This document shows, one piece after another, positions 1-9,023 of a stretch of DNA of 64,000 bases. Each line of letters starts with the position of its first letter. The first letter of the stretch is position 1. The notes beneath the pieces were generated by a model. The model made no database searches. It was not told the origin of the DNA and saw only the letters and a list, made by a program, of their open reading frames with translations. The stretch is from Parahoeflea halophila (lineage in GTDB: Bacteria; Pseudomonadota; Alphaproteobacteria; Rhizobiales; Rhizobiaceae): assembly GCF_900220985.1 (NCBI RefSeq), contig NZ_OCPC01000001.1:1404836-1468835 (forward strand), read 5' to 3'. The position numbers and the translations under genes are program-made.

Positions 1-429
1 GAACGTACCCTGTTCTGCGAAGAAGCCTCCGACGCCCATCTCGATCTGTGGCAGAAGAACTGCGCGGTGATGAAGGCCGGCTCCGACTTGATCGGGCCAG
101 GCATGAAATGCTCGGACATCGCGCTTGAGCTCAACGACATGTACCGCAATTGGGATCTCCTGAAATACAGATCCTTCGGCTATGGCCACTCCTTCGGCGT
201 CCTCTCCCATTACTATGGCCGTGAAGCCGGGGTGGAACTTCGGGAGGATGTCGACACCGTGCTCGAGCCGGGCATGGTCGTCTCGATGGAGCCGATGATC
301 ATGATCCCGGAGGGCATGCCCGGCGCCGGCGGCTACCGCGAGCACGATATCTTTATCGTCACCGAAACCGGGGCCGAAAACATCACCAACTTCCCCTACG
401 GTCCGGAAGAGATGATCATCCGGCGCTAA
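1..429 (+). CDS. Creatinase-like M24 family hydrolase, C-terminal part
   Basis: The reading frame is open from the first base of the window, so the 5' part lies outside it; 142 residues remain. The visible part is the C-terminal half of a pita-bread fold M24 protein: a GYGHSFG stretch near residue 60, then EPGMVVSMEPM, then GGYREHDIFIVTETGAENIT, ending in GPEEMIIRR. This tail closely resembles creatine amidinohydrolase (creatinase), which hydrolyses creatine to sarcosine and urea, and differs from the EutD tail encoded at 32921. The dimethylglycine/sarcosine dehydrogenase-like gene at 6576 could use the sarcosine, which fits this reading. Family membership is secure. Creatinase versus another M24 hydrolase is inference, because the N-terminal domain is not visible. 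Confidence 0.8.
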   Translation, partial: ERTLFCEEASDAHLDLWQKNCAVMKAGSDLIGPGMKCSDIALELNDMYRNWDLLKYRSFGYGHSFGVLSHYYGREAGVELREDVDTVLEPGMVVSMEPMIMIPEGMPGAGGYREHDIFIVTETGAENITNFPYGPEEMIIRR

Positions 430-445
430 CCGACCCAGCCGCAAC

Positions 446-471
446 ATGAAGCCACCCAAGGGTGGCTTCAT
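446..471. terminator. Hairpin between convergent genes
   Basis: A perfect 12-bp inverted repeat (446-457 with 460-471) lies between the creatinase-like gene and the convergent DeoR gene and overlaps the DeoR stop codon. The two-base spacer means the top pair must open to form a loop. There is no long T tract, so efficiency is uncertain, but the position suits a bidirectional terminator. Confidence 0.6.
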
Positions 472-1262
472 TCACCATCGACAGGTTGGTTCGTCGCAGT
501 AGGCGCGCCACCGATGATCAGGCGAGTACCCGCCTCCGCGAAGGCAGCGGCGATCTCGGGGGACACCGGCTCATCGGTCACCACGTGATCGATAGCTTCA
601 AATCCCGCCACCTGCACCAGACCGCGGCGGCCGAACTTTGTACGATCCGTTACCACAAAGCTCTGCGCCCCGCGTGACAGCATCATCCGGGCAAATTCGG
701 CCTCCTCCAGATCAAAATCCATCACCCCTACCCCGGCGTCGATTGCACCGGCAGAGATGATCGCGTGGGTGACCGAGAACTTGGCGATGAACTCGATCGC
801 CGACACCCCGAATGCTGCGCCTGAATCGCTTCGGAGTTCACCACCGGCCATGTAGACCTTGTTGCCGTTCACGGTCGCCAGCGTCCGGGCGATATCCGAG
901 GAATTGGTGACGACAGTAAGCCTGCGATGCCCAAGCAGCTCGCGCGCCACAAAGCTTGTGGTGGTTCCCGTATCCAGCATCACGGAATCACCATCACGGA
1001 TCAGCTGCGCCATCTCGCGCGCGATCCGTCGCTTGGCCTCGGCATTCTCGCGCATGCGCCGCTGAAACGGCGCTTCCCCCACTTGGCCCGCAAGTCCAAC
1101 CGCGCCGTGGATCTTGAGCACCGATCCGTTTTCCGTCAGCGGACGCACATCACGGCGCACGGTTTCGAGCGAGACCCCCAGCCGTGCCGCGAGCCCTGAA
1201 ATCGTGACTGTGCCCTCATCAGCCAATATCCGCATGATCTCGGTGTGACGTTTGGACAGCAT
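468..1262 (-). CDS. DeoR/GlpR family transcriptional regulator
   Basis: This 264-residue protein has the usual DeoR layout. An N-terminal winged helix-turn-helix (about residues 5-58, including VTISGLAARLGVSLETVRRD) is followed by a sugar-isomerase-like effector domain with the characteristic MLDTGTTT motif near residue 95 and VTNSSDIA near residue 119. Such proteins normally repress neighbouring catabolic genes and are released by a phosphorylated intermediate. It is transcribed away from the betaine-type ABC operon starting at 1502. The shared 240-bp gap contains an inverted repeat, so it may control both itself and that operon. The true effector cannot be read from the sequence. The start is an ATG with a weak AAGG upstream. 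Confidence 0.9.
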   Translation of the reverse strand: MLSKRHTEIMRILADEGTVTISGLAARLGVSLETVRRDVRPLTENGSVLKIHGAVGLAGQVGEAPFQRRMRENAEAKRRIAREMAQLIRDGDSVMLDTGTTTSFVARELLGHRRLTVVTNSSDIARTLATVNGNKVYMAGGELRSDSGAAFGVSAIEFIAKFSVTHAIISAGAIDAGVGVMDFDLEEAEFARMMLSRGAQSFVVTDRTKFGRRGLVQVAGFEAIDHVVTDEPVSPEIAAAFAEAGTRLIIGGAPTATNQPVDGE

Positions 1263-1309
1263 CGAATACGCCTTATTTGCTCTGCTTCATTTTTAGGCGA
1301 TCACCGCCT

Positions 1310-1372
1310 GTCAATCAATCAAAACCAAGCTTTCGGGCACTAAAGCAATAAAAAACCACAGAATTGATTGAC
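1310..1372. promoter_or_regulatory. Inverted repeat in the DeoR/ABC divergent gap
   Basis: The 9-mer GTCAATCAA at 1310-1318 is repeated in inverted form as TTGATTGAC at 1364-1372. Each copy carries a TTGACA hexamer reading outward toward one of the two divergent genes (1368-1373 on the plus strand, and its mirror on the minus strand). That places possible -35 elements inside the repeat arms. I see no convincing -10 at the right spacing, so this is a candidate operator or promoter pair only. Confidence 0.35.
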
Positions 1373-1501
1373 AAGGCCGGAACCGTGGTGTGGGATCAAG
1401 AGGTTAACAAGTCGCGCACGGGTGCGCTGCCGGCGGCCGTGTCGGGCTGTCAGCGATGGCGCCGGAATGTGGGACACAACAGGGTGAACAGGAGGCTCGA
1501 C

Positions 1502-2488
1502 ATGCATTCAGCCAATCTCTTTTCCGGCCGCAGCTTCAGGCAATTGACCGCAGCACTCGTCATTTCGAGCGCTTCGTGCATGGCCATTGCAGCTCCGGTG
1601 GCAGCACAGGAATCCACAGACCCGATCAAACTGACACTCCACGATTGGACCGGTCAGCTGATCACCACTGAAATCATGGGCGAAGTGCTCAAGAAGGCCG
1701 GCTACTCGATTGAATATGTCCAGGCCGATTACCTGGCCCAGTTCGCAGGGCTTGAATCCGGCGATCTTCATGTCGCGATGGAGATGTGGGAAACCACAGG
1801 CCGTGAAGCCATGGATGCAGCCACGGCTACCGGAAAGGTGGAGAATTTCGGCCCCACCGGCATGAAGGCCAAGGAAGAGTGGTGGTACCCGTCTTACATG
1901 ACCGAGCAATGCCCGGGCCTGCCAAACTGGGAAGCGCTGAAAGACGAGGCCTGCGCCGAAGCCTTCTCGACGGCGGAAACCGCACCCAAGGGGCGCTATC
2001 TTGGCGGACCCGTCACCTGGGGTGGCTTTGACGACGAACGCGTCGAGGCGCTCGAGCTGCCTTTCGAGGTCATCCATGCCGGTACCGATGCAGCGCTCTT
2101 TGCCGAACTTGAAAGCGCCTACCAGCGCAAGGCGCCGATCATGCTTTGGATCTACGCACCGCACTGGGCCCCGGCCAAGTATGAAGGCGCCTGGGTCGAA
2201 TTCCCGGAATACTCGTCCGAGTGCTACAATGACGCGTCAACCGGCATCAATCCCGACATGGCCTATGACTGCGGCAAGCCGTTTGGCGAAATCTGGAAAG
2301 TCGGCTGGGCTGGCGTGAAGGAAAAGTGGCCCGGCGCCTATGACGCGATCAAGGCCTTTACCATCGACAATGACGAGATGGGCAAGATGATCACCGAGGT
2401 CGATCTGAACGGCAAGACCGTCTCCGAAGTCGTTGCCGACTGGATGAACGCCAACGAGGACCGCTGGTCCGGCTGGATCAAGAAATAA
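1502..2488 (+). CDS. Glycine betaine/choline-type ABC transporter substrate-binding protein
   Basis: The product (328 residues) begins with a Sec signal peptide ending near AAPVAAQ and continues as an OpuAC/ProX-type periplasmic binding protein. Many tryptophans and tyrosines that could form a cation cage are visible (HDWTGQ, MEMWETT, EEWWYPSY, VTWGGFD, LWIYAPHWA). It captures a quaternary amine or related solute for the ATPase and permease downstream. I chose the ATG at 1502 because AGGAGG lies just upstream and the signal peptide then starts properly; the frame stays open back to a TTG at 1364. The exact ligand (betaine, choline, carnitine or creatine-like) is not determinable. Dimethylglycine/sarcosine and creatinase genes nearby favour methylated amines. 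Confidence 0.9.
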   Translation: MHSANLFSGRSFRQLTAALVISSASCMAIAAPVAAQESTDPIKLTLHDWTGQLITTEIMGEVLKKAGYSIEYVQADYLAQFAGLESGDLHVAMEMWETTGREAMDAATATGKVENFGPTGMKAKEEWWYPSYMTEQCPGLPNWEALKDEACAEAFSTAETAPKGRYLGGPVTWGGFDDERVEALELPFEVIHAGTDAALFAELESAYQRKAPIMLWIYAPHWAPAKYEGAWVEFPEYSSECYNDASTGINPDMAYDCGKPFGEIWKVGWAGVKEKWPGAYDAIKAFTIDNDEMGKMITEVDLNGKTVSEVVADWMNANEDRWSGWIKK

Positions 2489-2499
2489 TCCTGGCACTT

Positions 2500-2550
2500 G
2501 CAGGCTTCGGGCCTGCCCGGACGAAATTGCAATCGGGCCTTCGGGCCCGA
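2500..2550 (+). other. Tandem hairpins after the binding-protein gene
   Basis: Two hairpins follow the stop codon at 2488: GCAGGC/GCCTGC (2500-2516) with a TTCGG loop and TCGGGCC/GGCCCGA (2533-2550). A further GC-rich repeat precedes the ATPase gene. There is no T tract. They probably stabilise the binding-protein mRNA or partly attenuate transcription into the ATPase and permease genes. Confidence 0.6.
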
Positions 2551-2629
2551 ATGCTGACCGGATGAAGGATCCCGGCCCCGGGCCGCTTCAGCCGGAAACG
2601 ATCATCATGCAGTCCCGACCGAGTAATCC

Positions 2630-3652
2630 ATGACCATTCCCGAAGCCAAGCTCGTCTGCCGCAATGTCTGGAAACTGTTCGGCGCCGAGGCCGAAGAATT
2701 TCTTGTCAGTCACGACGGACACCCGGACACGGATGCCATCGCTGCAGCCGGGCTGGTCGGCGCGGTGCGGCAGGTCGATCTCGATGTGCATGAGGGTGAG
2801 ATCTTCGTCATCATGGGACTGTCCGGATCGGGCAAGTCCACCCTCGTTCGGCTGATGTCGCGGCTTATCGAACCCACCGGCGGCGACGTGCTGTTCAAGG
2901 GCGAAAACCTGCTCAAGGCTTCGCAATCGCGGATGATCGAAATCCGCCGCCACCAGATGGGCATGGTGTTCCAGCATTTTGCGCTGTTGCCGCATCTCAC
3001 GGTGCTCGACAATGTCGCCTTTCCTCTCGATATACAGGGCATGGACCGCGCAGCACGCGAGGCCCGGGCGCGTGAAATGATCGAGCTCGTCGGCCTCGCC
3101 GGCAAAGAGAGCGCCTTTCCGCGCCAGCTTTCAGGCGGCCAACAGCAGCGCGTCGGCATTGCCCGCTCGCTGGCCGTCGAACCGGAGATCTGGTTTCTCG
3201 ACGAACCTTTCTCGGCGCTCGATCCACTGATCCGCCGCGAGATGCAGGACGAGTTCATGCGGCTGCAGACAAAGCTGCACAAGACCATCGTCTTCATCAC
3301 ACATGATTTCGACGAGGCCATTCGGCTCGCCGACAGGATCGCCATCATGAAGGACGGCGAAATCGTCCAGGCCGGCACGCCGGAAGAGATCGTGCTCACA
3401 CCAGCGACCTCCTATGTGGCGGAATTCACCAGGAACGTCGCCCGCGCCAAGGTGATCCGCACCCGCAGCCTGATGAAGGATGCCCAAGGCGACGAGGAGA
3501 ACGGCGCCCGAATTTCGGCCAGAGCCAACATCGCCGAAGCAGCACCGCTGTTTCTCGATGGTGCGCCCCATCTCGGTGTGACCGACGACGACGGCCGGGT
3601 CATCGGCCGGCTGGATCGTGAAGCCGTCGTTTCCCTGATGTTGCAGGGCTGA
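2630..3652 (+). CDS. Betaine-type ABC transporter ATP-binding protein (ProV/OpuAA-like)
   Basis: This 340-residue ATPase energises uptake with the binding protein before it and the permease after it. Walker A (GLSGSGKST, residues 63-71), the ABC signature [16 protein letters not shown], Walker B with [12 protein letters not shown] and the switch histidine in FITHDFDEA are all present. As in ProV-type ATPases, extra residues separate the first strand from Walker A. The region after about residue 270 is short for a paired CBS module but ends in [18 protein letters not shown], which looks like half a CBS pair, so ionic-strength or nucleotide sensing may be reduced or different. The ATG at 2630 follows the hairpin-rich spacer. 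The gene is two bases from the permease gene. Confidence 0.92.
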   Translation: MTIPEAKLVCRNVWKLFGAEAEEFLVSHDGHPDTDAIAAAGLVGAVRQVDLDVHEGEIFVIMGLSGSGKSTLVRLMSRLIEPTGGDVLFKGENLLKASQSRMIEIRRHQMGMVFQHFALLPHLTVLDNVAFPLDIQGMDRAAREARAREMIELVGLAGKESAFPRQLSGGQQQRVGIARSLAVEPEIWFLDEPFSALDPLIRREMQDEFMRLQTKLHKTIVFITHDFDEAIRLADRIAIMKDGEIVQAGTPEEIVLTPATSYVAEFTRNVARAKVIRTRSLMKDAQGDEENGARISARANIAEAAPLFLDGAPHLGVTDDDGRVIGRLDREAVVSLMLQG

Positions 3653-3654
3653 CC

Positions 3655-5679
3655 ATGGCGATGTCCGGCGCGCCATTGTTGGAACCCGAAACGGCCCAGG
3701 TGTCACGCCGGCCATCCAGGCTGCCTGTCGCCTGGCTGGTTGCCATCGCCGTGTTCGTGACGTTCTGGCTCTACGGCAAGCCCTTGTTCCCCGCAGCCTT
3801 CGACTACCCGAAGGCCTATGTGATCAAGCTCGCCAAATGGATCAGTTCGGCGATGAAATGGCTGATCAACGAGGCCAGTTTCGGCCTGTTCAGCTTTACC
3901 GATCTGACACGCTTCATTTCTGCCGTGCTCGACGTGCCCTACACTCTCGCCGCAAGCCTGTTGTCCACCGGCTTTCTCGAAGGCAGCGGGTCGTCGGCCA
4001 TCCAGCTGTTGCCGCCGCTGCCCTGGATCGCTGTGATCGGCTTGGTGATGTTGCTCGGCCATTGGTTGGGCGGCATGCGCCTCTCTCTGCTTGCAGGCGG
4101 GTGTTTCCTGTTCCTTGCCGTCTTCGGCCAATGGACCAGTGCCATGATCACGCTGGCCTCGATCCTCGTCGCTGCCCCTTTGGGTGTTGTCTTCGGCCTG
4201 TTGTTCGGTGTTGCCGCCTGGCGCTGGCACTGGGTCGAGCGGATGGTCATGCCACTTCTCGACCTGATGCAGACGATTCCCGTCTTTGCCTATCTGGTTC
4301 CGGTGCTGTTCCTGTTCGGCTTCGGCCCGACGGCAGCCGTCATTGCCACGCTGATCTTCGCCACCCCGCCAATGACCCGCATTTCCATCCTGTCGCTGCG
4401 TGCGGTGCCTTCCGAAATCACCGATCTCGGGCACATGGTCGGCTGCACGGAAAGGCAGATGACCTGGCGGGTGATGGTGCCTGCAGCGCGCGAAAGCCTG
4501 ATGGTCGGTATGAACCAGGTCATCATGCTCTCGCTCAATATGGTGATTATCGCCTCGATGATCGGCGCCGGCGGCCTTGGCTTCGACGTGCTCGCCGCCC
4601 TGCGCCGGCTCGATTTCGGTGCAGGTCTCGAAGCCGGATTTGCCATCGTCGCGCTGGCCATTGCCATGGACCGTCTGAGCCAGGCCGCGGCAGAAAAGCT
4701 TTCCGCCCCGTCGCCGGACACCCAAGCCTCCGGTCTTGTCGCCCGCCACCCTTATCTGGTCGCTGCACTGGCACTCCTCATAGCCACCACCGCTCTGGGA
4801 TATGTGATTCCGGGTATCCGCACCTATCCGGAAGCGCTGCAACTCTCAACCGGCACCTTCTGGTCCGAGGTCGTGGCCTGGATCAACATCAACTATTTCG
4901 ACACGCTTGAAGCGATCAAGAACGCGATGCTGATCAATGTTCTGATCCCGTTCAAGCGCTTCCTGGGTGATCTGCCGTGGCTTGGCGTAACCGTCTTCCT
5001 CGGATTTGCCGGTTACAGGCTTGGCGGCTGGCGGCTGGGTCTGCTCACGCTCTGCCTGCCGCTTTTCATCGCCGCCACCGGCCAATGGGAAAAGGCGATG
5101 ATCACCGTCTATCTCTGCGGAATCTCTGCACTGTTCGCTTCACTGATCGGAATCCCCGTGGGAATAATCGCCGCCACCCGCGACCGGCTCTGGTCGTGGG
5201 TCCAGCTCGCCATCGACACGCTGCAGACGTTGCCGAGCTTCGTCTACCTGATGCCCGCGGTGATGCTGTTCCGGGTCGGGGATTTTACCGCCATGATCGC
5301 TGTTGTCGCCTTCGCCATCGCACCCGCGATCCGCTACACAGCGCTTGGTATCCGCAAGGTCGATCCGAAGCTGATCGAGGCCAGCCGCGCAATGGGCTGC
5401 ACCGAATGGCAGATCCTCACCCGCGTCCGCCTCAAGCTGGCACTGCCTGAAATCCTGCTTGGGCTCAACCAGACCATCATGTTCGCCCTGTCGATGCTGG
5501 TCATCACGGCGCTCGTCGGCACCCGCGATCTTGGCCAGGAGGTCTATATCGCGCTGACCAAGGCCGACACTGGACGCGGGCTGGTTGCAGGACTGTCGAT
5601 CGCCGCAATCGCCATCATTGCCGACCGGCTGATTTCCGCCGGCGCCAGCCGCGCCCGTCATCGCCTGGGTCTGGAGTAA
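3655..5679 (+). CDS. Double-length betaine-type ABC transporter permease (ProW-ProW fusion)
   Basis: At 674 residues this is about twice the length of ProW. The sequence shows two homologous halves. Each has a cluster of hydrophobic segments, a QWxxAMIT stretch, a cytoplasmic coupling loop of the EAA type (LGHMVGCTERQMTWRVMVP in the first half, EASRAMGCTEWQILTRVRL in the second), then a matching NQxIMxxLxMxVI segment. A single chain can thus supply both membrane subunits and bind two ATPases. It starts two bases after the ATPase stop, so translation is coupled; a second ATG at 3661 is possible. The product is an inner-membrane protein importing the solute captured by the protein at 1502. Confidence 0.9.
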   Translation: MAMSGAPLLEPETAQVSRRPSRLPVAWLVAIAVFVTFWLYGKPLFPAAFDYPKAYVIKLAKWISSAMKWLINEASFGLFSFTDLTRFISAVLDVPYTLAASLLSTGFLEGSGSSAIQLLPPLPWIAVIGLVMLLGHWLGGMRLSLLAGGCFLFLAVFGQWTSAMITLASILVAAPLGVVFGLLFGVAAWRWHWVERMVMPLLDLMQTIPVFAYLVPVLFLFGFGPTAAVIATLIFATPPMTRISILSLRAVPSEITDLGHMVGCTERQMTWRVMVPAARESLMVGMNQVIMLSLNMVIIASMIGAGGLGFDVLAALRRLDFGAGLEAGFAIVALAIAMDRLSQAAAEKLSAPSPDTQASGLVARHPYLVAALALLIATTALGYVIPGIRTYPEALQLSTGTFWSEVVAWININYFDTLEAIKNAMLINVLIPFKRFLGDLPWLGVTVFLGFAGYRLGGWRLGLLTLCLPLFIAATGQWEKAMITVYLCGISALFASLIGIPVGIIAATRDRLWSWVQLAIDTLQTLPSFVYLMPAVMLFRVGDFTAMIAVVAFAIAPAIRYTALGIRKVDPKLIEASRAMGCTEWQILTRVRLKLALPEILLGLNQTIMFALSMLVITALVGTRDLGQEVYIALTKADTGRGLVAGLSIAAIAIIADRLISAGASRARHRLGLE

Positions 5680-5682
5680 GCC

Positions 5683-6579
5683 ATGACTGACCTTGCCACC
5701 CTTGATCACATCCGCGCCCTGCCCTGTTTCTCGGGCAAGATCGATATCGAGCCGCTGACTGGCGGCCTGAGCAACGAAAGCTGGCTCGTTTCCGACGCCA
5801 CCGGCCGCCACGTTGTCCGGCTCGGCCGCGATTTCCCGTTTCATCATGTCGACCGCAAGCGCGAGATCATGACCGCCTGCGCAGCCCACGAAGCGGGGTT
5901 CGCCCCGCGGGTGGAATACGTCGAGCCGGGCATCATGGTTTCGCAATTCCTCGATGCGAAAACCTTCGAGCCGGGCGATGTCCGCGCCAATCCCGAACGG
6001 ATCGGTCGCCTCATCCGCGATTTCCACACAAGCATGCCGCGCCACATCGAAGGTCCGGGCTTCATGTTCTGGGTGTTTCACGTCATCCGCGACTACGCCC
6101 GCACACTGAGGGCCGGAGGCTCACGGATGGCTGACCGGCTGCCGGCCTGGCTCGGACTCGCCGAAAGCTTGGAAGCCGCACAACAGCCGTTGCCGATAAT
6201 TTTCGGGCACAATGACCTGCTGCCCGCGAATTTCCTCGATGACGGCCAAAAACTCTGGCTGATCGATTTCGAGTATGCCGGATTCTCCACCGCCATGTTC
6301 GACATTGCCGGTGCTGCCTCGAACGCCGAGATGAACGAAGCAGAAGCCTCGATCCTGCTTCAAGCCGCACTGGGTTCCGCCCCCGACGCCGACTTCACCC
6401 GCTCCTTCCACGCCATGCAATGCGCTTCGCTACTGCGCGAAACGCTCTGGAGCCTGGTCTCCGAGCTCCATCTCGACGCGCCGGGCGCAGATTACCAGGC
6501 CTATACCGCTGAAAACCTCGAGCGCCTCGAAGCAGCGCTTGACCAGTACCATTCGACCTACGGAAAGACATCGCAATGA
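5683..6579 (+). CDS. Choline-kinase-like phosphotransferase (APH family)
   Basis: The 298-residue protein belongs to the aminoglycoside phosphotransferase / choline kinase fold. The catalytic loop HNDLLPANF (Brenner-type HxDxxxxN) and the metal-binding IDFEYAG are clear at about residues 172-197. A substrate lid region lies before them, with no signal peptide. It follows the transporter by three bases and overlaps the next gene by four (ATGA), so it belongs to the same operon. In this context the natural substrate is more likely choline, ethanolamine or another imported amino-alcohol than an antibiotic. A second member of the family lies at 9757. Family is certain; substrate is inference. Confidence 0.85.
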   Translation: MTDLATLDHIRALPCFSGKIDIEPLTGGLSNESWLVSDATGRHVVRLGRDFPFHHVDRKREIMTACAAHEAGFAPRVEYVEPGIMVSQFLDAKTFEPGDVRANPERIGRLIRDFHTSMPRHIEGPGFMFWVFHVIRDYARTLRAGGSRMADRLPAWLGLAESLEAAQQPLPIIFGHNDLLPANFLDDGQKLWLIDFEYAGFSTAMFDIAGAASNAEMNEAEASILLQAALGSAPDADFTRSFHAMQCASLLRETLWSLVSELHLDAPGADYQAYTAENLERLEAALDQYHSTYGKTSQ

Positions 6580-9017
6580 CCCTCCCAGACAGAGCGCAAA
6601 TCGTCGTCATCGGCGGCGGCATCATCGGTTGCTCCACAGCCTACCATCTGGCGCGCGATCACAAGGCCGATGTCATACTGCTCGAGCAGGGCAAGCTGAC
6701 TTCGGGCTCGACCTGGCACGCCGCGGGACTTGTCGGGCAGCTTCGCTCCTCCGCCTCGATCACCAAGGTGCTCAAATATTCGGTCGATCTCTACAAGCGG
6801 CTCGACCAGGAGACCGGCCTCGAGACCGGCTGGAAGATGTCCGGCTGCCTGCGCATTGCCACCAATCAGGACCGCTGGATCGAATACCGGCGCCTCGCCA
6901 CCACGGCCCAGAGTTTTGGCATGGACATGGAACTGCTTTCGCCGCAGGAAGCGAAGGCCAAGTTTCCACTAATGCAGGTTGACGATCTCGTCGGCGCCAG
7001 CTGGCTGCCCAGCGACGGTCAGGCCAGCCCCTCCGACATCACCCAGTCGCTGGCAAAGGGCGCACGTATGCATGGCGCCAGAATTTTCGAGAACGTTCGG
7101 GTCAACGGTTTTGACATGAAGGATGGCCGTATCCTCGCGGTCAAGACCGACAAGGGCGACATTGCTTGTGACAAGGTCGTCAATTGCGCCGGGCAATGGG
7201 CTCGTCAGATCGGCGAGATGGCCGGCATCAACGTTCCATTGCAGCCGGTCAAGCACCAGTATGTCATCACCGAGAAGATCGATGGGTTGTCGAGCGATGC
7301 CCCGACCATACGCGACCCCGATCGCCGCACCTATTTCAAGGAAGAGGTTGGCGGCCTGTCCTTTGGTGGCTACGAGCCCAACCCGCAGGGCTGGACCACC
7401 GGCGATGTGCCCAACGAATTCGAGTTCCAGCTTTTTGACGACGATTACGACCATTTCGAGCAGCACATGATGCAGGCGATCGAGCGCGTTCCGGCGCTGG
7501 GCAATGTCGGCGTCAGGCAAATGATTAACGGTCCGGAAAGCTTCACCCCGGACGGAAATTTCATCCTTGGCCCGGCACCCGAATGCGCCAACATGTTTGT
7601 CGGCGCGGGCTTCAATGCCTTCGGCATTGCCGCCGGTGGTGGCGCCGGCTGGGTGCTTGCGCAATGGGTAATCGACGGCGAAGCGCCACTCGATCTCTGG
7701 GTCGTCGATATCCGCCGCTTTTCCGAAATGCACAGGGACCGGCAATGGGTCAACGACCGTACGCTCGAGGCTTATGGCAAGCATTACGCCATCGGGTTCC
7801 CCCATGTCGAATACGAATCCGGCCGTCCCCGCATCGTCTCCCCGCTCTATGACCGGCTCAAGGCCCACCGCGCCGTCTTCGGCTCCAAGCTCGGCTGGGA
7901 GCGCCCCAACTGGTTCGCACCCGAAGGCATGGAAGCGGCCGACATCCCGACCATGGGACGACAGAACTGGTTCGACGCTGTCGGTGAAGAACACCGTCAT
8001 GTGCGCGAGAAGGTCGGTGTTTTCGACCAGTCCTCCTTTGCCAAATACGAAATCAGCGGTTCCGGTGCACTTGCGGCGCTGAGCCACATCTGCGCCAATG
8101 ACGTGACCAAACCGGTCGGCCGCCTGACCTATACCCAACTTCTCAACACCCGCGGCGGCATTGAAGCAGATCTGACCGTGGCGCGGATCGCCGATGACAA
8201 ATTCTACGTCGTCACCGGAACCGGTTTCCGCACTCACGACCTGGCCTGGATCCGGGAGCATGTCCCCGAGGGCGCGGATGTACAGGTCGAGGACATTACC
8301 GAAGCCTACGGCACCCTGTCGCTGATGGGCCCGCATGCCCGTGACGTGCTGGAGAAGGTGACTGAGGCCGATGTCTCCAACGAGGCGTTCCCCTTCGGTC
8401 ATGTCCGCGAGATCGGCATCGCCGGCAGCACCGTGCGCGCGCTTCGCGTCACCTATGTCGGCGAATTGGGATGGGAGTTGCACATCCCGATCGCAGACAT
8501 CGGCGAAGTCTTCGATGCCTTGATGGCAGCAGGGCAGTCCTGGGACATCCGGCCCATCGGCTATCGGGCCCTGGAATCCCTGCGCCTTGAGAAAGGGTAC
8601 AGGGCCTGGGGGTCGGACATCACCCCCAACGACACGCCGCAGGAAGCTGGTCTCGGCTGGGCCGTGCGGAAGAATTCCAACACCGGCTTCATCGGCGAAG
8701 CAGCCCTCAAGGCCATAGCGGAGAAGCCACTGACCAAACGCTTCGCCGGCTTTGTCATTGATGATCCCGATGCGGTCCTGGTCGGCCGCGAAACCATTTT
8801 GCGCAACGGTGAACCGGTCGGCTATCTGACATCGGGTGGTTTCGGCTACACCATCGGCAAGAGCGTTGGCTACGGCTACGTCCGCAACGAGGCTGGCGTC
8901 TCGAAGGAATTCCTCGAAGACGGAACCTACGAACTCGTCATCGCGCTTGACCGGGTTCCGGCAAAAATCGGCCTGAAACCGTTCTTCGATCCGTCCAACG
9001 AAAAGGTCAAAGCCTGA
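6576..9017 (+). CDS. Dimethylglycine/sarcosine dehydrogenase-like FAD protein with GcvT domain
   Basis: This 813-residue flavoprotein has an N-terminal DAO-type FAD domain with a dinucleotide motif VVIGGGIIGCSTAYHLA (about 10-26). STWHAAGL follows, with the histidine near residue 48 that forms the covalent FAD link in dimethylglycine dehydrogenases. The C-terminal half (from about residue 440) is a GcvT-like aminomethyltransferase/folate-binding region (FDQSSFAKYEISGSGA, then GWELHIP, YRALESLRLEKGYRAWGSDI, ending in the barrel domain). The length matches the family. It is expected to oxidise an N-methyl group of dimethylglycine or sarcosine and pass the C1 unit to tetrahydrofolate. It overlaps the kinase gene at ATGA, tying it to the importer. 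Exact substrate unknown. Confidence 0.88.
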   Translation: MTLPDRAQIVVIGGGIIGCSTAYHLARDHKADVILLEQGKLTSGSTWHAAGLVGQLRSSASITKVLKYSVDLYKRLDQETGLETGWKMSGCLRIATNQDRWIEYRRLATTAQSFGMDMELLSPQEAKAKFPLMQVDDLVGASWLPSDGQASPSDITQSLAKGARMHGARIFENVRVNGFDMKDGRILAVKTDKGDIACDKVVNCAGQWARQIGEMAGINVPLQPVKHQYVITEKIDGLSSDAPTIRDPDRRTYFKEEVGGLSFGGYEPNPQGWTTGDVPNEFEFQLFDDDYDHFEQHMMQAIERVPALGNVGVRQMINGPESFTPDGNFILGPAPECANMFVGAGFNAFGIAAGGGAGWVLAQWVIDGEAPLDLWVVDIRRFSEMHRDRQWVNDRTLEAYGKHYAIGFPHVEYESGRPRIVSPLYDRLKAHRAVFGSKLGWERPNWFAPEGMEAADIPTMGRQNWFDAVGEEHRHVREKVGVFDQSSFAKYEISGSGALAALSHICANDVTKPVGRLTYTQLLNTRGGIEADLTVARIADDKFYVVTGTGFRTHDLAWIREHVPEGADVQVEDITEAYGTLSLMGPHARDVLEKVTEADVSNEAFPFGHVREIGIAGSTVRALRVTYVGELGWELHIPIADIGEVFDALMAAGQSWDIRPIGYRALESLRLEKGYRAWGSDITPNDTPQEAGLGWAVRKNSNTGFIGEAALKAIAEKPLTKRFAGFVIDDPDAVLVGRETILRNGEPVGYLTSGGFGYTIGKSVGYGYVRNEAGVSKEFLEDGTYELVIALDRVPAKIGLKPFFDPSNEKVKA

Positions 9018-9023
9018 TCTTCG

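Noticed and set aside
1380-1500. Riboswitch in the leader of the betaine-type operon
   Set aside because: The leader is GC-rich and may fold, but I see no conserved core of a glycine, guanidine or SAM riboswitch.
1364-1501. N-terminal extension of the betaine-type binding protein from a TTG codon
   Set aside because: It would bury the signal peptide 46 residues inside the protein, and AGGAGG stands before ATG 1502.
3703-4842. Long antisense open frame across the betaine-type permease
   Set aside because: It is complementary to a clear two-domain permease; its product is rich in His, Gln and Arg without any domain. High G+C content opens such shadow frames.
6969-8483. 504-codon antisense frame over the dimethylglycine dehydrogenase-like gene
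   Set aside because: The plus-strand protein has intact motifs throughout; the antisense product has no recognisable fold.
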